NCBI RefSeq assembly: GCF_042485795.1
Contig: NZ_CP169368.1
Coordinates: 1-64,000, forward strand
Origin: Lonepinella sp042485795
GTDB taxonomy: Bacteria; Pseudomonadota; Gammaproteobacteria; Enterobacterales; Pasteurellaceae
Direction: 5' to 3'
Length of the DNA stretch: 64,000 nucleotides
Below, one piece after another: positions 24,828 to 33,776 of this stretch. The position numbers and the translations under genes were made by a program. The notes under the pieces were generated by a model that saw only the letters and a list, made by a program, of their open reading frames with translations, had not been told where the DNA came from and did no database searches. Positions within the stretch are counted from its first letter, which is position 1; every line of letters starts with the position of its first letter.

Positions 24828-26459
24828 ATGACAACCAATTATATTTTTGTAACAGGCGGTGTGGTTTCATCGTTAGGTAAAGGTATTGCTGCAGCGTCCT
24901 TAGCCGCTCTTTTAGAAGCTCGTGGCTTAAATGTCACTATTATGAAACTCGACCCCTATATTAACGTTGACCCTGGTACCATGTCGCCAACCCAACACGG
25001 CGAAGTGTTCGTAACCCAAGACGGAGCGGAAACCGATTTAGATTTAGGTCACTACGAACGTTTTATTCGCACCAAAATGACCAAACGCAACAATTTCACC
25101 ACAGGTAAAATTTATTCCGAAGTATTACGCAAAGAACGCCGCGGTGATTATTTGGGGGCAACTATTCAGGTTATTCCGCATATTACCAACGAAATCAAAG
25201 CCCGAGTAATTGACGGTGCGGCTGGTCACGATGTGGCGATTATTGAAGTTGGCGGTACCGTAGGCGATATTGAATCCTTACCGTTTTTAGAATCTTTACG
25301 TCAGCTTGCGGTGCAAGTAGGACGTGAACGTACCATTTTCATGCACTTAACCCTTGTGCCTTATATTCCTACCGCAGGCGAAGTCAAAACCAAACCGACC
25401 CAACATTCGGTCAAAGAATTATTGTCTATCGGGATTCAGCCTGATGTGTTGATTTGCCGTTCAGATCGCATGATCCCGAATAATGAACGTGCCAAAATCG
25501 CATTATTCTGTAATGTGCCAGAAAAAGCGGTCATCTCATTAAAAGATGTGGAATCCATCTATCAAATCCCTGCTTTATTACAATCACAAGGGCTAGATGA
25601 TTTTGTGTGCAAGCGTTTCCATTTAGATTGCAAACCAGCGGATCTTTCCGAATGGGAGCAAGTGTTATATCGTCAAGCCAACCCAACAGGCGAAGTCACT
25701 ATCGGTATGGTAGGCAAATATGTAGAATTACCCGATGCCTACAAATCTGTCAATGAAGCCTTAAAACACGCTGGCTTAACCAATCGTTTACAGGTCAATA
25801 TCAAATATATCGACTCACAAGATGTAGAAACCAAAGGGGTTGAAATCTTAAAAGGTTTAGACGGAATTCTTGTACCTGGTGGCTTTGGCTATCGTGGTGT
25901 GGAGGGCAAAATCTTAACCGCTCAATACGCACGTGAAAACAATATTCCTTACTTAGGCATTTGCTTAGGTATGCAAGTCGCATTAATTGAATACGCTCGT
26001 AATGTGGCTGGTTTAACTCAAGCCAATTCATCGGAATTTAATAAAGAATGCCCGCAACCTGTAGTAGGATTAATTACCGAATGGCAAGATGCGACAGGTC
26101 ATGTAGAAACTCGTAGCGATCAATCAGATTTAGGCGGGACAATGCGTTTAGGCGCACAACAATGTCATCTTATTCAGGGTTCAAAAGCACGTGAATTATA
26201 TGGCAAAGACACTATTGAAGAACGTCATCGTCACCGTTATGAAGTGAATAACACTCTGCTACCACAAATTGAAAAAGCTGGCTTAAAAGTAACAGGTTTA
26301 AGTGCGGATAAAAAATTAGTAGAAATTATTGAAGTGCCAAATCACCCTTGGTTCGTAGCTTGTCAATTCCACCCAGAATTTACTTCTTCACCAAGAGATG
26401 GACACCCATTATTCGCTGGTTTTGTTAAAGCAGCAAAAGAAAATCAACAAAATAAATAG
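24828..26459 (+). CDS. pyrG: CTP synthase
   Basis: PyrG converts UTP, ATP and glutamine to CTP. The 543 residues comprise the synthetase domain (starting YIFVTGGVVSSLGKGIAAASLAALLE, with the GKG nucleotide loop) and a class I glutamine amidotransferase domain. The nucleophile Cys379 is in GICLGMQ, with the His/Glu pair in FHPEF near the C-terminus. An uptake signal lies about 75 bases upstream. eno follows, the pyrG-eno order seen in E. coli, but with a 122-base gap. Confidence 0.99.
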   Translation: MTTNYIFVTGGVVSSLGKGIAAASLAALLEARGLNVTIMKLDPYINVDPGTMSPTQHGEVFVTQDGAETDLDLGHYERFIRTKMTKRNNFTTGKIYSEVLRKERRGDYLGATIQVIPHITNEIKARVIDGAAGHDVAIIEVGGTVGDIESLPFLESLRQLAVQVGRERTIFMHLTLVPYIPTAGEVKTKPTQHSVKELLSIGIQPDVLICRSDRMIPNNERAKIALFCNVPEKAVISLKDVESIYQIPALLQSQGLDDFVCKRFHLDCKPADLSEWEQVLYRQANPTGEVTIGMVGKYVELPDAYKSVNEALKHAGLTNRLQVNIKYIDSQDVETKGVEILKGLDGILVPGGFGYRGVEGKILTAQYARENNIPYLGICLGMQVALIEYARNVAGLTQANSSEFNKECPQPVVGLITEWQDATGHVETRSDQSDLGGTMRLGAQQCHLIQGSKARELYGKDTIEERHRHRYEVNNTLLPQIEKAGLKVTGLSADKKLVEIIEVPNHPWFVACQFHPEFTSSPRDGHPLFAGFVKAAKENQQNK

Positions 26460-26581
26460 GTAAAGTTCGATTAGATCAAAATATTGTGATTTTTTGCAAG
26501 ACAAAAGCCATAAAGATCTATACCATATTGGAATAACTTTAAATAAGAATTTTAGATTAACTTAATAGAAGGAAAACAAAA

Positions 26582-27883
26582 ATGGCAAAAATCGTTAAAG
26601 TAATCGGTCGTGAAATCATTGACTCACGCGGTAACCCAACTGTAGAAGCTGAAGTTCATTTAGAGGGCGGTTTTGTTGGTTTAGCAGCAGCTCCATCTGG
26701 TGCATCAACAGGTTCTCGTGAAGCATTAGAACTACGTGACGGTGATAAATCACGTTTCTTAGGTAAAGGTGTATTAAAGGCAGTTAGTGCAGTAAATAAC
26801 GAAATCGCAAAAGCTGTAGTCGGTAAAGATGCGTTAAACCAAGCTGAAATCGACCAAATTATGATCGACTTAGACGGCACAGAAAACAAATCAAAATTCG
26901 GTGCAAACGCTATTTTAGCAGTATCTTTAGCCAACGCCAAAGCTGCCGCAGCAGCGAAAGGTTTACCACTTTACGCTCACATTGCAGAACTTAACGGCAC
27001 ACCAGGTCAATATTCTATGCCATTACCAATGATGAACATCATCAATGGTGGTGAACACGCTGACAACAACGTGGATATTCAAGAATTTATGATTCAACCA
27101 GTTGGTGCAAAAACCTTACGTGAAGCATTACGTATCGGTGCCGAAGTATTCCATAACCTTGCTAAAGTATTAAAATCTAAAGGTTTAAGCACTGCAGTTG
27201 GTGATGAGGGCGGTTTCGCACCTAACCTAGAATCTAACGCAGCAGCACTTGCTTGTATCAAAGAAGCGGTAGAAAAAGCAGGTTATGTATTAGGTAAAGA
27301 TGTCACATTGGCGATGGACTGTGCATCATCTGAATTCTACAACAAAGAAAACGGTATGTATGAAATGAAAGGTGAAGGCAAATCATTCACTTCTCAAGAG
27401 TTCACGCACTACCTTGAAGGTTTAACCAAAGAATACCCAATCGTGTCTATTGAAGATGGTCAAGATGAATCAGACTGGGAAGGTTTTGCCTACCAAACTA
27501 AAGTATTGGGCGACCGTGTTCAATTAGTGGGTGATGACTTATTCGTAACTAACACCAAAATCTTGAAAGAAGGTATCGAAAAAGGTATCGCAAACTCAAT
27601 CTTAATCAAATTCAACCAAATCGGTTCTTTAACTGAAACGTTGGCTGCGATTAAAATGGCGAAAGATGCAGGTTATACCGCAGTTATCTCTCACCGTTCA
27701 GGCGAAACTGAAGATGCAACGATTGCAGATTTAGCAGTTGGTACCGCAGCAGGTCAAATCAAAACAGGTTCAATGAGCCGCTCAGACCGTATTGCGAAAT
27801 ACAACCAATTAATTCGTATTGAAGAAGCATTAGGCGACAAAGCACCGTTCTTAGGCTTAAAAGCGGTGAAAGGTCAAGCTTAA
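26582..27883 (+). CDS. eno: Enolase
   Basis: Enolase interconverts 2-phosphoglycerate and phosphoenolpyruvate and in gamma-proteobacteria is often part of the RNA degradosome. The 433 residues include SRGNPTVEAEV, the Mg-binding and catalytic residues in GDEGGFAP, SIEDGQDESDW, VGDDLFVTN, and the signature ILIKFNQIGSLTET. The ribosome binding site is AGAAGGAAAAC. Codon use is that of a highly expressed gene. A terminator made from two inverted uptake signals follows. Confidence 0.99.
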   Translation: MAKIVKVIGREIIDSRGNPTVEAEVHLEGGFVGLAAAPSGASTGSREALELRDGDKSRFLGKGVLKAVSAVNNEIAKAVVGKDALNQAEIDQIMIDLDGTENKSKFGANAILAVSLANAKAAAAAKGLPLYAHIAELNGTPGQYSMPLPMMNIINGGEHADNNVDIQEFMIQPVGAKTLREALRIGAEVFHNLAKVLKSKGLSTAVGDEGGFAPNLESNAAALACIKEAVEKAGYVLGKDVTLAMDCASSEFYNKENGMYEMKGEGKSFTSQEFTHYLEGLTKEYPIVSIEDGQDESDWEGFAYQTKVLGDRVQLVGDDLFVTNTKILKEGIEKGIANSILIKFNQIGSLTETLAAIKMAKDAGYTAVISHRSGETEDATIADLAVGTAAGQIKTGSMSRSDRIAKYNQLIRIEEALGDKAPFLGLKAVKGQA

Positions 27884-27919
27884 TCTGAGTTGAATTAGAT
27901 TAAAAATCGTAAATTTTGT

Positions 27920-27962
27920 ACCGCACTTTAGCTCTTGAAAGAGAAAAAGTGCGGTCTTTTTT
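27920..27962 (+). terminator. Terminator after eno formed by paired uptake signals
   Basis: ACCGCACTTT (27920-27929) pairs perfectly with AAAGTGCGGT (27946-27955) across a 16-base interval, followed by seven T. Confidence 0.92.
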
Positions 27963-27977
27963 TAGTAAATTATTAAT

Positions 27978-28616
27978 ATGAAAGATCAAGTTTTATTAAC
28001 TGAACCATGGCTCTCTTGGGCAGTTGAAATTCAAAGTATTGCTCAAAATGGTTTAACCTATTCTAAAGGTATTTTTGATATTGAACGTTATCAACGCTTA
28101 CGTGAAATTTCAGCCGAGATGTTAAGCTATAAGACCTCAATCCCTATCGATAAAATCAAAAAATTATTCTGCCAAGAAGAAGGCTATCAAACACCAAAAA
28201 TAGATACACGGGCGGCAATTTTTAAAGATAATAAAATACTGTTAGTACAAGAAACTGATCAGCTTTGGAATTTGCCAGGTGGTTGGATAGATGTGCAACA
28301 AACCATTTACCGAAACACAATTAAAGAAGTGAAAGAAGAAGCAGGGTTAGACGTTAAACCCCATTTTATTATTGCTATTCACGAACAACATAAACGCAAC
28401 TACCCACCTTTTGCTCACCGTGTATTAAAAACCTTTGTAATGTGCCATTTGTTAGGGGGAGAATTTCAAGCCAACAGTGAAACCATTAATTCTGACTACT
28501 TCTCTTTAGAAGAGCTTGAACATCTCAATGTTAATAATGAAAAAAATACCAAAGCACAAATGCAATTATGTTTTCAGGCATACCATAGCCCACATTGGGT
28601 TACACAATTTGATTAA
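27978..28616 (+). CDS. Nudix hydrolase with N-terminal helical domain
   Basis: The 212-residue protein has an N-terminal helical domain (about 1-65, WAVEIQSIAQNGLTYSK) found in a Nudix subfamily. The Nudix fold follows (IDTRAAIFKDNKILLVQE...WNLPGGWID). The Nudix box GGWIDVQQTIYRNTIKEVKE continues into EAGL. It keeps the central EVKEEAG glutamates but has Gln where the first conserved Glu (GX5E) is expected and Lys for the Arg. The substrate is likely a nucleoside-diphosphate derivative, but catalytic activity is less certain. It is followed after nine bases by a small conserved protein. Confidence 0.85.
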   Translation: MKDQVLLTEPWLSWAVEIQSIAQNGLTYSKGIFDIERYQRLREISAEMLSYKTSIPIDKIKKLFCQEEGYQTPKIDTRAAIFKDNKILLVQETDQLWNLPGGWIDVQQTIYRNTIKEVKEEAGLDVKPHFIIAIHEQHKRNYPPFAHRVLKTFVMCHLLGGEFQANSETINSDYFSLEELEHLNVNNEKNTKAQMQLCFQAYHSPHWVTQFD

Positions 28617-28625
28617 GGAAGAAAA

Positions 28626-29033
28626 ATGTTACATTTAGTTTTAGAAGATAAACACCTTATCGGTCAGAAAAAACATTTTGGCGCCCACTCCACCGTGCAT
28701 GATCATTTGGTGGTAATGTTTGAAGATGATGGCGAAACGGGTTATTTTTATGCTATGGATTTAAATAACCAACAACAGCCTATCGTAGATAGTTTATATG
28801 TATATGGTGTGGATAGCATTGAGGGACGGCACGAAGCTCGCCAATTTCAAATTTGTTGGTCAGAAAATGGCAATCAAGCCTTTTTGTTAGTAAATGGCTA
28901 TCCCCATGCCAGCTTTGATTATACAAGATTAGTAGGTTACAACCACAGCAAATACCCACTGCCAGAAATCACCAGTATGTGGTCGCACGAAGAAATTACC
29001 GATAAACTAGTGGCAGAATGGCTAAAAGTTTAA
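28626..29033 (+). CDS. Conserved hypothetical protein, DUF2251-like
   Basis: This is a 135-residue soluble protein without signal or membrane segments, rich in aromatic and acidic residues (VVMFEDDGETGYFYAMDLN, VYGVDSIEGRHEARQFQICWSENG). I associate it tentatively with DUF2251, a family present in Haemophilus, with no known function. It lies nine bases after the Nudix gene, suggesting co-transcription, and about 130 bases before gor. Confidence 0.6.
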   Translation: MLHLVLEDKHLIGQKKHFGAHSTVHDHLVVMFEDDGETGYFYAMDLNNQQQPIVDSLYVYGVDSIEGRHEARQFQICWSENGNQAFLLVNGYPHASFDYTRLVGYNHSKYPLPEITSMWSHEEITDKLVAEWLKV

Positions 29034-29160
29034 CACCAGATTTATATTTATTCATCGGTTAAACCGATTATAATAATTTATGCAATCAGTTTGCCGATCG
29101 CTATATTTTTATACAGAATAACAAGATTATTCCCCTTAAAAGATATAAAGGAAAGCAGTT

Positions 29161-30531
29161 ATGACAAAACATTATGATTATGTTGCAATTGGTGGCGGTA
29201 GTGGCGGTATTGCCTCGATTAACCGTGCGGCAAGTTATGGTAAGAAATGTGCGATTATAGAAGCAAAACACTTGGGTGGCACTTGCGTCAATGTCGGTTG
29301 TGTACCGAAAAAAGTGATGTTCTATGGTGCTCAAATTGCCGAAGCGATTCATCATTATGCCCCTGATTATGGCTTTGATGTGAACGTCAATAAATTCGAT
29401 TTTTCAAAATTAGTTGAAAGCCGTCAAGCCTATATCGGTCGTATTCATACCTCGTACGGCAATGTGTTAGGTAAAAATAATGTAGATGTGTTAAATGGCT
29501 TTGCTAAATTTGTTGATGCCAAAACCATTGAAGTGAGCTATGCAGATGGTTCAAGTGAACAAGTTACCGCCGATCACATTTTAATCGCTACTGGTGGTCG
29601 CCCAAGTATTCCTAAGGTGAAAGGGGCAGAATATGGCATCACTTCTGACGGTGTATTTGCGTTAACAGAATTACCAAAATCCGTTGCGATTGTAGGGGCG
29701 GGTTATATTGCGGTAGAACTGGCTGGTGTGTTGAATAGCTTTGGTGTCAAAAGCCATTTATTTGTACGTCAACACGCCCCATTACGTACACAAGATCCAT
29801 TAATTGTAGAAACGTTGTTAGAAGTATTAGCTCAAGACGGTATTCAGTTACATACTCAAGCTATTCCTGAAGAAGTGGTCAAAAATGCAGACGGCACATT
29901 AACTTTGAAACTCAAAGATGGTCGTGAAACCACGGTAGAAAGTATTGTATGGGCGATTGGTCGTGAACCAGCAACCGATGTGATTAATTTACAAGCTACT
30001 GGTGTAGCAACTAATAAATATGGATTTATCAAAGTGGATAAATTCCAAAATACCAATATACCGAACATCTATGCAGTAGGCGATATTATTGAAGGGGGTA
30101 TTGAATTAACCCCTGTGGCAGTAGCAGCTGGTCGCCGTTTGTCCGAGCGTTTATTTAATCATAAACCAAACGAGCATTTGGATTATAACCTTGTGCCAAC
30201 TGTTGTATTTAGTCACCCCCCCATCGGCACTATCGGTTTAACCGAGCCACAAGCTATTGAGCAATATGGCGAAGAAAATGTCAAAGTATATAAATCATCT
30301 TTCACCGCAATGTACACCGCAGTTACTCAACACCGTCAACCTTGCCGCATGAAATTGGTTTGTGTTGGTCAAGAAGAAAAAGTAGTAGGCTTACACGGTA
30401 TTGGTTTTGGGGTAGATGAAATGATTCAAGGTTTTGCGGTGGCAATTAAAATGGGTGCAACCAAAGCCGATTTTGATAACACCGTTGCCATTCATCCGAC
30501 AGGTTCAGAAGAATTTGTTACTATGCGTTAA
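29161..30531 (+). CDS. gor: Glutathione reductase
   Basis: Gor is an FAD flavoenzyme that reduces glutathione disulphide with NADPH. The 456 residues show the FAD-binding YVAIGGGSGGIAS, the redox-active disulphide GGTCVNVGCVPKK (Cys42, Cys47), the NADPH Rossmann motif VGAGYIAVELAGVL (about 180), and the C-terminal dimer-interface active-site VAIHPTGSEEFVTMR with the catalytic His-Glu. The preceding ribosome binding site is AAGGA. An AhpD-like protein follows 25 bases later, making a small redox operon. Confidence 0.97.
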   Translation: MTKHYDYVAIGGGSGGIASINRAASYGKKCAIIEAKHLGGTCVNVGCVPKKVMFYGAQIAEAIHHYAPDYGFDVNVNKFDFSKLVESRQAYIGRIHTSYGNVLGKNNVDVLNGFAKFVDAKTIEVSYADGSSEQVTADHILIATGGRPSIPKVKGAEYGITSDGVFALTELPKSVAIVGAGYIAVELAGVLNSFGVKSHLFVRQHAPLRTQDPLIVETLLEVLAQDGIQLHTQAIPEEVVKNADGTLTLKLKDGRETTVESIVWAIGREPATDVINLQATGVATNKYGFIKVDKFQNTNIPNIYAVGDIIEGGIELTPVAVAAGRRLSERLFNHKPNEHLDYNLVPTVVFSHPPIGTIGLTEPQAIEQYGEENVKVYKSSFTAMYTAVTQHRQPCRMKLVCVGQEEKVVGLHGIGFGVDEMIQGFAVAIKMGATKADFDNTVAIHPTGSEEFVTMR

Positions 30532-30556
30532 TCATTAGAAAATAAGGAAATTTATT

Positions 30557-30895
30557 ATGTTTACAGACTGGAAAGAACATACATCACATGTAAAAAAATC
30601 ATTTGGTGAATTAGGTAAAAAGCACCCTAAAATGTTACAGGCTTATGGAGCATTAAGTGTGGCGGCGGCTGAGGGTAATGTATTAGATGCTAAGACAAGA
30701 GAGTTAATTGCTTTAGCCGTTGCTGTAACCACCCGTTGCGAAAGCTGCATCTCTGTTCATGCTGCAGAAGCAGTAAAAGCAGGTGCGACAGAAGAAGAGG
30801 TATCTGCAGCATTAGCCATGTCAATCGCTTTAAATGCTGGTGCAGCTTATACTTACTCTTTGCGTGCCTTAGAAGCGTTTAATGAACAGAAATAA
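30557..30895 (+). CDS. Carboxymuconolactone decarboxylase/AhpD-like protein
   Basis: The 112-residue, mainly helical protein has the AhpD-type redox motif CESCISVH (Cys61, Cys64, His68) within VTTRCESCISVHAAEAVKAGAT. Proteins of this kind act as thiol peroxidase-like or alkylhydroperoxidase partners rather than decarboxylases. Its location right behind gor supports a thiol-redox role (inference). A strong terminator ends the unit. Confidence 0.85.
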   Translation: MFTDWKEHTSHVKKSFGELGKKHPKMLQAYGALSVAAAEGNVLDAKTRELIALAVAVTTRCESCISVHAAEAVKAGATEEEVSAALAMSIALNAGAAYTYSLRALEAFNEQK

Positions 30896-30931
30896 TTTCT
30901 CTATATTGCAAAAATTAGTCTAATAATCCAA

Positions 30932-30966
30932 AGACTACATTCTAATCTTGACAGAATGTAGTCTTT
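30932..30966 (+). terminator. Terminator after the gor operon
   Basis: AGACTACATTCT and AGAATGTAGTCT form a perfect 12-base stem with a nine-base loop, followed by five T. It lies between convergent units. Confidence 0.9.
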
Positions 30967-30972
30967 TTAGTT

Positions 30973-31695
30973 TTATTTACTCTCTAAATCCACCCCTAAT
31001 ACTTCTGGAATCAATTTAATTTCGCCATAGAGATGATGTAGAATATCTTTATTCTCTAAATCCGCACACATAACCAATTTAATTTCACCGTGATATAAAT
31101 CCTTAATATTCATGTCTTCAATATCACAATGATGTTGTGCAAATAATGCGTTGATTTTATTGATACCTGCCATATCATTAAGATGAACCGTTAATGTCGC
31201 TTTAATATCCGCTGGACGATGACGTTGTATATAATGCTGTACAATAGGACTTAAACGAATAGCGATAAAAATCATCAGTGTTGCCAGAATAGCATCAAAA
31301 AAGAATCCTGCACCAGCTGCAATACCAATTCCCGCTGCCGCCCAAACAATGGCTGCGGTGGTTAACCCTGAAATCGCATCATTGCTTTTACGTAAAATAA
31401 CACCAGCACCTAAAAAACCAATTCCACTAATGACTTGTGCCGCCAACCGCATTGGATCGGTTCGAATATTTTGGGAAACTTCAGCATAATATTCAGCCGA
31501 TTGAATTGAAACAATCGTTAAAATACAAGTGGTTATTGAGATGATGACACAGGTTTTCACCCCGACAGGCTTGCGTTTCAATTCTCGTTCCAAGCCGATA
31601 ATACCGCCTAGACACATCGCCACACACAATTTCATTAAAATAATAAAATGTGATGAAGTGACTACGGCTAAAAATAAAGTTTGAATATTTTCCAT
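30973..31695 (-). CDS. MgtC/SapB family membrane protein
   Basis: The 240-residue inner-membrane protein has four or five N-terminal hydrophobic segments (1-150) carrying the MgtC motifs GGIIGLERE and RLAAQVISGIGFLGAGVILR. A C-terminal cytoplasmic ACT-like domain follows (about 165-240). MgtC proteins aid growth at low Mg2+ and in host cells; family members without the virulence role are common, and I cannot decide which this is. Its ATG overlaps the aroE stop by one base, so translation is coupled. Confidence 0.88.
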   Translation of the reverse strand: MENIQTLFLAVVTSSHFIILMKLCVAMCLGGIIGLERELKRKPVGVKTCVIISITTCILTIVSIQSAEYYAEVSQNIRTDPMRLAAQVISGIGFLGAGVILRKSNDAISGLTTAAIVWAAAGIGIAAGAGFFFDAILATLMIFIAIRLSPIVQHYIQRHRPADIKATLTVHLNDMAGINKINALFAQHHCDIEDMNIKDLYHGEIKLVMCADLENKDILHHLYGEIKLIPEVLGVDLESK

Positions 31696-32504
31696 TAAAG
31701 TATCCCTTGTTCTATTAATGAAGTTACATCAGGCATCATTCCACGCCATAAGGAAAAAGAATGAGCAGCTTGCCCCACCAACATGCCAAAACCATCACTT
31801 ATATTTTGCACACCAAGGGATTTTGCCCAAGCAATAAAAGGCGTATCACTTTGTTTTGCATATTGCATATCATAAACTGCGTCAGCTAATCGTAAAATTT
31901 CTGGATTAATGGGTACTGTTTGCCCTTTTAAGCCTAAGGATGTCGCATTAATAATTAACTCAAAGTGCCGTACAGAAATTTCATCTAATTGCACCGCACT
32001 TATGTTGCCATATTGGCGAAATTTATCGGCTAATTGCTGTGCTTTCGAAACCGTACGGTTGGCAATGATAATATTTTGTTTAGCTTGCAATAATGGTAAT
32101 AACACACCTTGCGTTGCTCCACCAGCACCTAAAATTAAGATTGATTGATTAGGTTTCAACCAAGTTAAACGTTGTAAATCGCTGACTAAACCTGCCCCAT
32201 CTGTGTTGTCAGCATAAAGATCTCCATTATCTAACATCTTCAACGTATTACAAGCACCTGCAGTTAATGCCCTTTCACTATAAACTTGTGCTAACTGATA
32301 AGCCCTTTGCTTAAAAGGAGAGGTGATATTACAACCTTTCGCCCCTTGGGCAAAAAAGTCTAATAGTTGTTGTTCAAATTTGACTTCATCACCCAACATA
32401 GCAACATATTGTAAATCTTGCCCTGTCTGTTGAGCAAAAATTTGATGAATCTGGGGGGATTTGCTTTGGGCAATAGGATTACCCCATACTGCATATTTAT
32501 CCAT
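31695..32504 (-). CDS. aroE: Shikimate dehydrogenase
   Basis: AroE reduces 3-dehydroshikimate with NADPH in aromatic amino acid synthesis. The 269 residues include the substrate region WGNPIAQSKSPQIH and catalytic Lys in NITSPFKQRAY. The cofactor loop is ILGAGGATQGVLLPL (about 126), with the NADPH-specific NRTVSKAQ. DTDGAGLVSDL is also conserved. It starts one base after the tsaC stop, the tsaC-aroE pairing also seen in E. coli. Confidence 0.97.
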   Translation of the reverse strand: MDKYAVWGNPIAQSKSPQIHQIFAQQTGQDLQYVAMLGDEVKFEQQLLDFFAQGAKGCNITSPFKQRAYQLAQVYSERALTAGACNTLKMLDNGDLYADNTDGAGLVSDLQRLTWLKPNQSILILGAGGATQGVLLPLLQAKQNIIIANRTVSKAQQLADKFRQYGNISAVQLDEISVRHFELIINATSLGLKGQTVPINPEILRLADAVYDMQYAKQSDTPFIAWAKSLGVQNISDGFGMLVGQAAHSFSLWRGMMPDVTSLIEQGIL

Positions 32505-32505
32505 T

Positions 32506-33051
32506 TTATCCTTGCCTAACTAACTGATTAGTAAATAAATCTCTAATTTCTGACGGATTTTTTGCATCACCAACGGGCATCTCTAATACAGGGAAATCTG
32601 CACCAAATTGTGACCGCACTTCTGCTACTGTTTTACAAGGTGGTAATCCCGTCAGATTAGCACTGGTTGAGGTTAAAGCAAAACCCGTAGCATGACATAA
32701 TTGTTCTACCGCTGGATGATGGCATAAGCGAACTGCAATACTATTAAATTTCCCAGTCAAAAATTTTGGTACAGCCATATCAACTGGTACTAGCCAAGTG
32801 GTTGGGCGATCATATTGACCTTGCAATCTATTCCAATGCTGTTGGGTAAAATTTTTTGTATCAATAAACGGCAACAGAAAATCTAAATCTGGAGCCACCA
32901 ATATCAGCCCCTTTTCTACTGGACGTTGTTTCAAAATTAATAATTTTTCCACCGCACTTTGACTTAACGGATTACACCCTAAACCAAATACTGCCTCAGT
33001 AGGATAAGCTATGACTTGATCAGATTTAAGTAAGTTTGCTAATTTATTCAT
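32506..33051 (-). CDS. tsaC: Threonylcarbamoyl-AMP synthase TsaC (YrdC/Sua5 family)
   Basis: TsaC makes threonylcarbamoyl-AMP from threonine, bicarbonate and ATP, the first step of t6A37 modification of tRNAs. The 181-residue protein starts MNKLANLLKSDQVIAYPTEAVFGLGCNP and contains KQRPVEKGLILV and TSTSANLTGLPPC, all YrdC motifs. It is the short form without the Sua5 domain. It forms an operon with aroE and the MgtC-like gene. Confidence 0.95.
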   Translation of the reverse strand: MNKLANLLKSDQVIAYPTEAVFGLGCNPLSQSAVEKLLILKQRPVEKGLILVAPDLDFLLPFIDTKNFTQQHWNRLQGQYDRPTTWLVPVDMAVPKFLTGKFNSIAVRLCHHPAVEQLCHATGFALTSTSANLTGLPPCKTVAEVRSQFGADFPVLEMPVGDAKNPSEIRDLFTNQLVRQG

Positions 33052-33071
33052 ATTATTATGTTAAGTTAAAT

Positions 33072-33106
33072 AAAAAAGAAACGCTAGAGTAAACCAGCGT
33101 TTCTTT
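33072..33106 (-). terminator. Terminator after ssb
   Basis: AAAGAAACGCT (33075-33085) pairs with AGCGTTTCTTT (33096-33106). Read on the minus strand it is followed by six T. On the plus strand T-rich sequence also follows, so it could work both ways. Confidence 0.85.
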
Positions 33107-33122
33107 ATTTTTTTGTTATTCC

Positions 33123-33626
33123 TTAAAATGGAATATCATCATCAAAATTATCCATTGGTGGTTCATTCACTGGTTTCGCTTTTTGAGTTTGTGGTGCTTG
33201 ACGCGAGTAACCACTTGATTGTTGTTGACCACCAAAATTACTATTACCTGCAAAATTGCTATTATCTTGATTATATCCATTTTGATTAGCATTACGGCTA
33301 TCCAACATCTGCATGACATCCCCTTGGATTTCTGTGGTATAGCGATCTTGCCCATTTTGATCTTGCCATTTTCTAGTACGTAAGCGTCCTTCCACATAAA
33401 CCTGTGAGCCTTTACGTAAATATTCACCAACGACTTCTGCTTGACGGCGATAAAATACAATACGATGCCATTCGGTTTGTTCACGGCGTTCACCCGTATT
33501 TTTATCTGTCCAACTTTCACTGGTCGCGACACTAATATTTGCTACGGCTTCACCGTTCGGCATGGTACGCACTTCTGGATCGTTACCTAAACGACCTACA
33601 ATAATGACTTTATTAACTCCTGCCAT
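33123..33626 (-). CDS. ssb: Single-stranded DNA-binding protein
   Basis: SSB is a tetrameric OB-fold protein that protects single-stranded DNA in replication, repair and transformation. The 167-residue protein has the OB fold (1-112, GVNKVIIVGRLGNDPEVR, VEGRLRTRKW). A Gln/Asn/Gly-rich linker follows, and then the conserved acidic tip MDNFDDDIPF, which recruits partner proteins. It is divergent from uvrA, as in many gamma-proteobacteria, sharing a 150-base regulatory region with a LexA-like site. Confidence 0.98.
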   Translation of the reverse strand: MAGVNKVIIVGRLGNDPEVRTMPNGEAVANISVATSESWTDKNTGERREQTEWHRIVFYRRQAEVVGEYLRKGSQVYVEGRLRTRKWQDQNGQDRYTTEIQGDVMQMLDSRNANQNGYNQDNSNFAGNSNFGGQQQSSGYSRQAPQTQKAKPVNEPPMDNFDDDIPF

Positions 33627-33694
33627 AATTTCCTCGATTAATGGTTAATTTTGAGAATATTTTGCCTGAAAATAAAAAAAAAATCCATATTTTT

Positions 33695-33714
33695 TACTGG
33701 TTATTTTAACAGAG
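33695..33714. promoter_or_regulatory. Putative LexA (SOS) box between ssb and uvrA
   Basis: TACTGGTTATTTTAACAGAG fits CTGT-N8-ACAG with one mismatch (CTGG). E. coli has an imperfect SOS box in the same ssb/uvrA interval. LexA control of uvrA and perhaps ssb is likely. Confidence 0.65.
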
Positions 33715-33776
33715 ATTAAAATATGTGATATGCTTTCCAAAATTTTACTTTTTTCAACACTGACATGGATCAGACA

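Noticed and set aside
33674..33683. Run of ten A between ssb and uvrA as a possible phase-variation tract
   Set aside because: It is in a spacer of housekeeping genes in an AT-rich genome; no phase-variable gene is next to it.
33627..33764. CRP-S competence site at ssb, expected from H. influenzae
   Set aside because: Only an isolated A-rich half similar to the motif is present; no GCGATC core on either strand.
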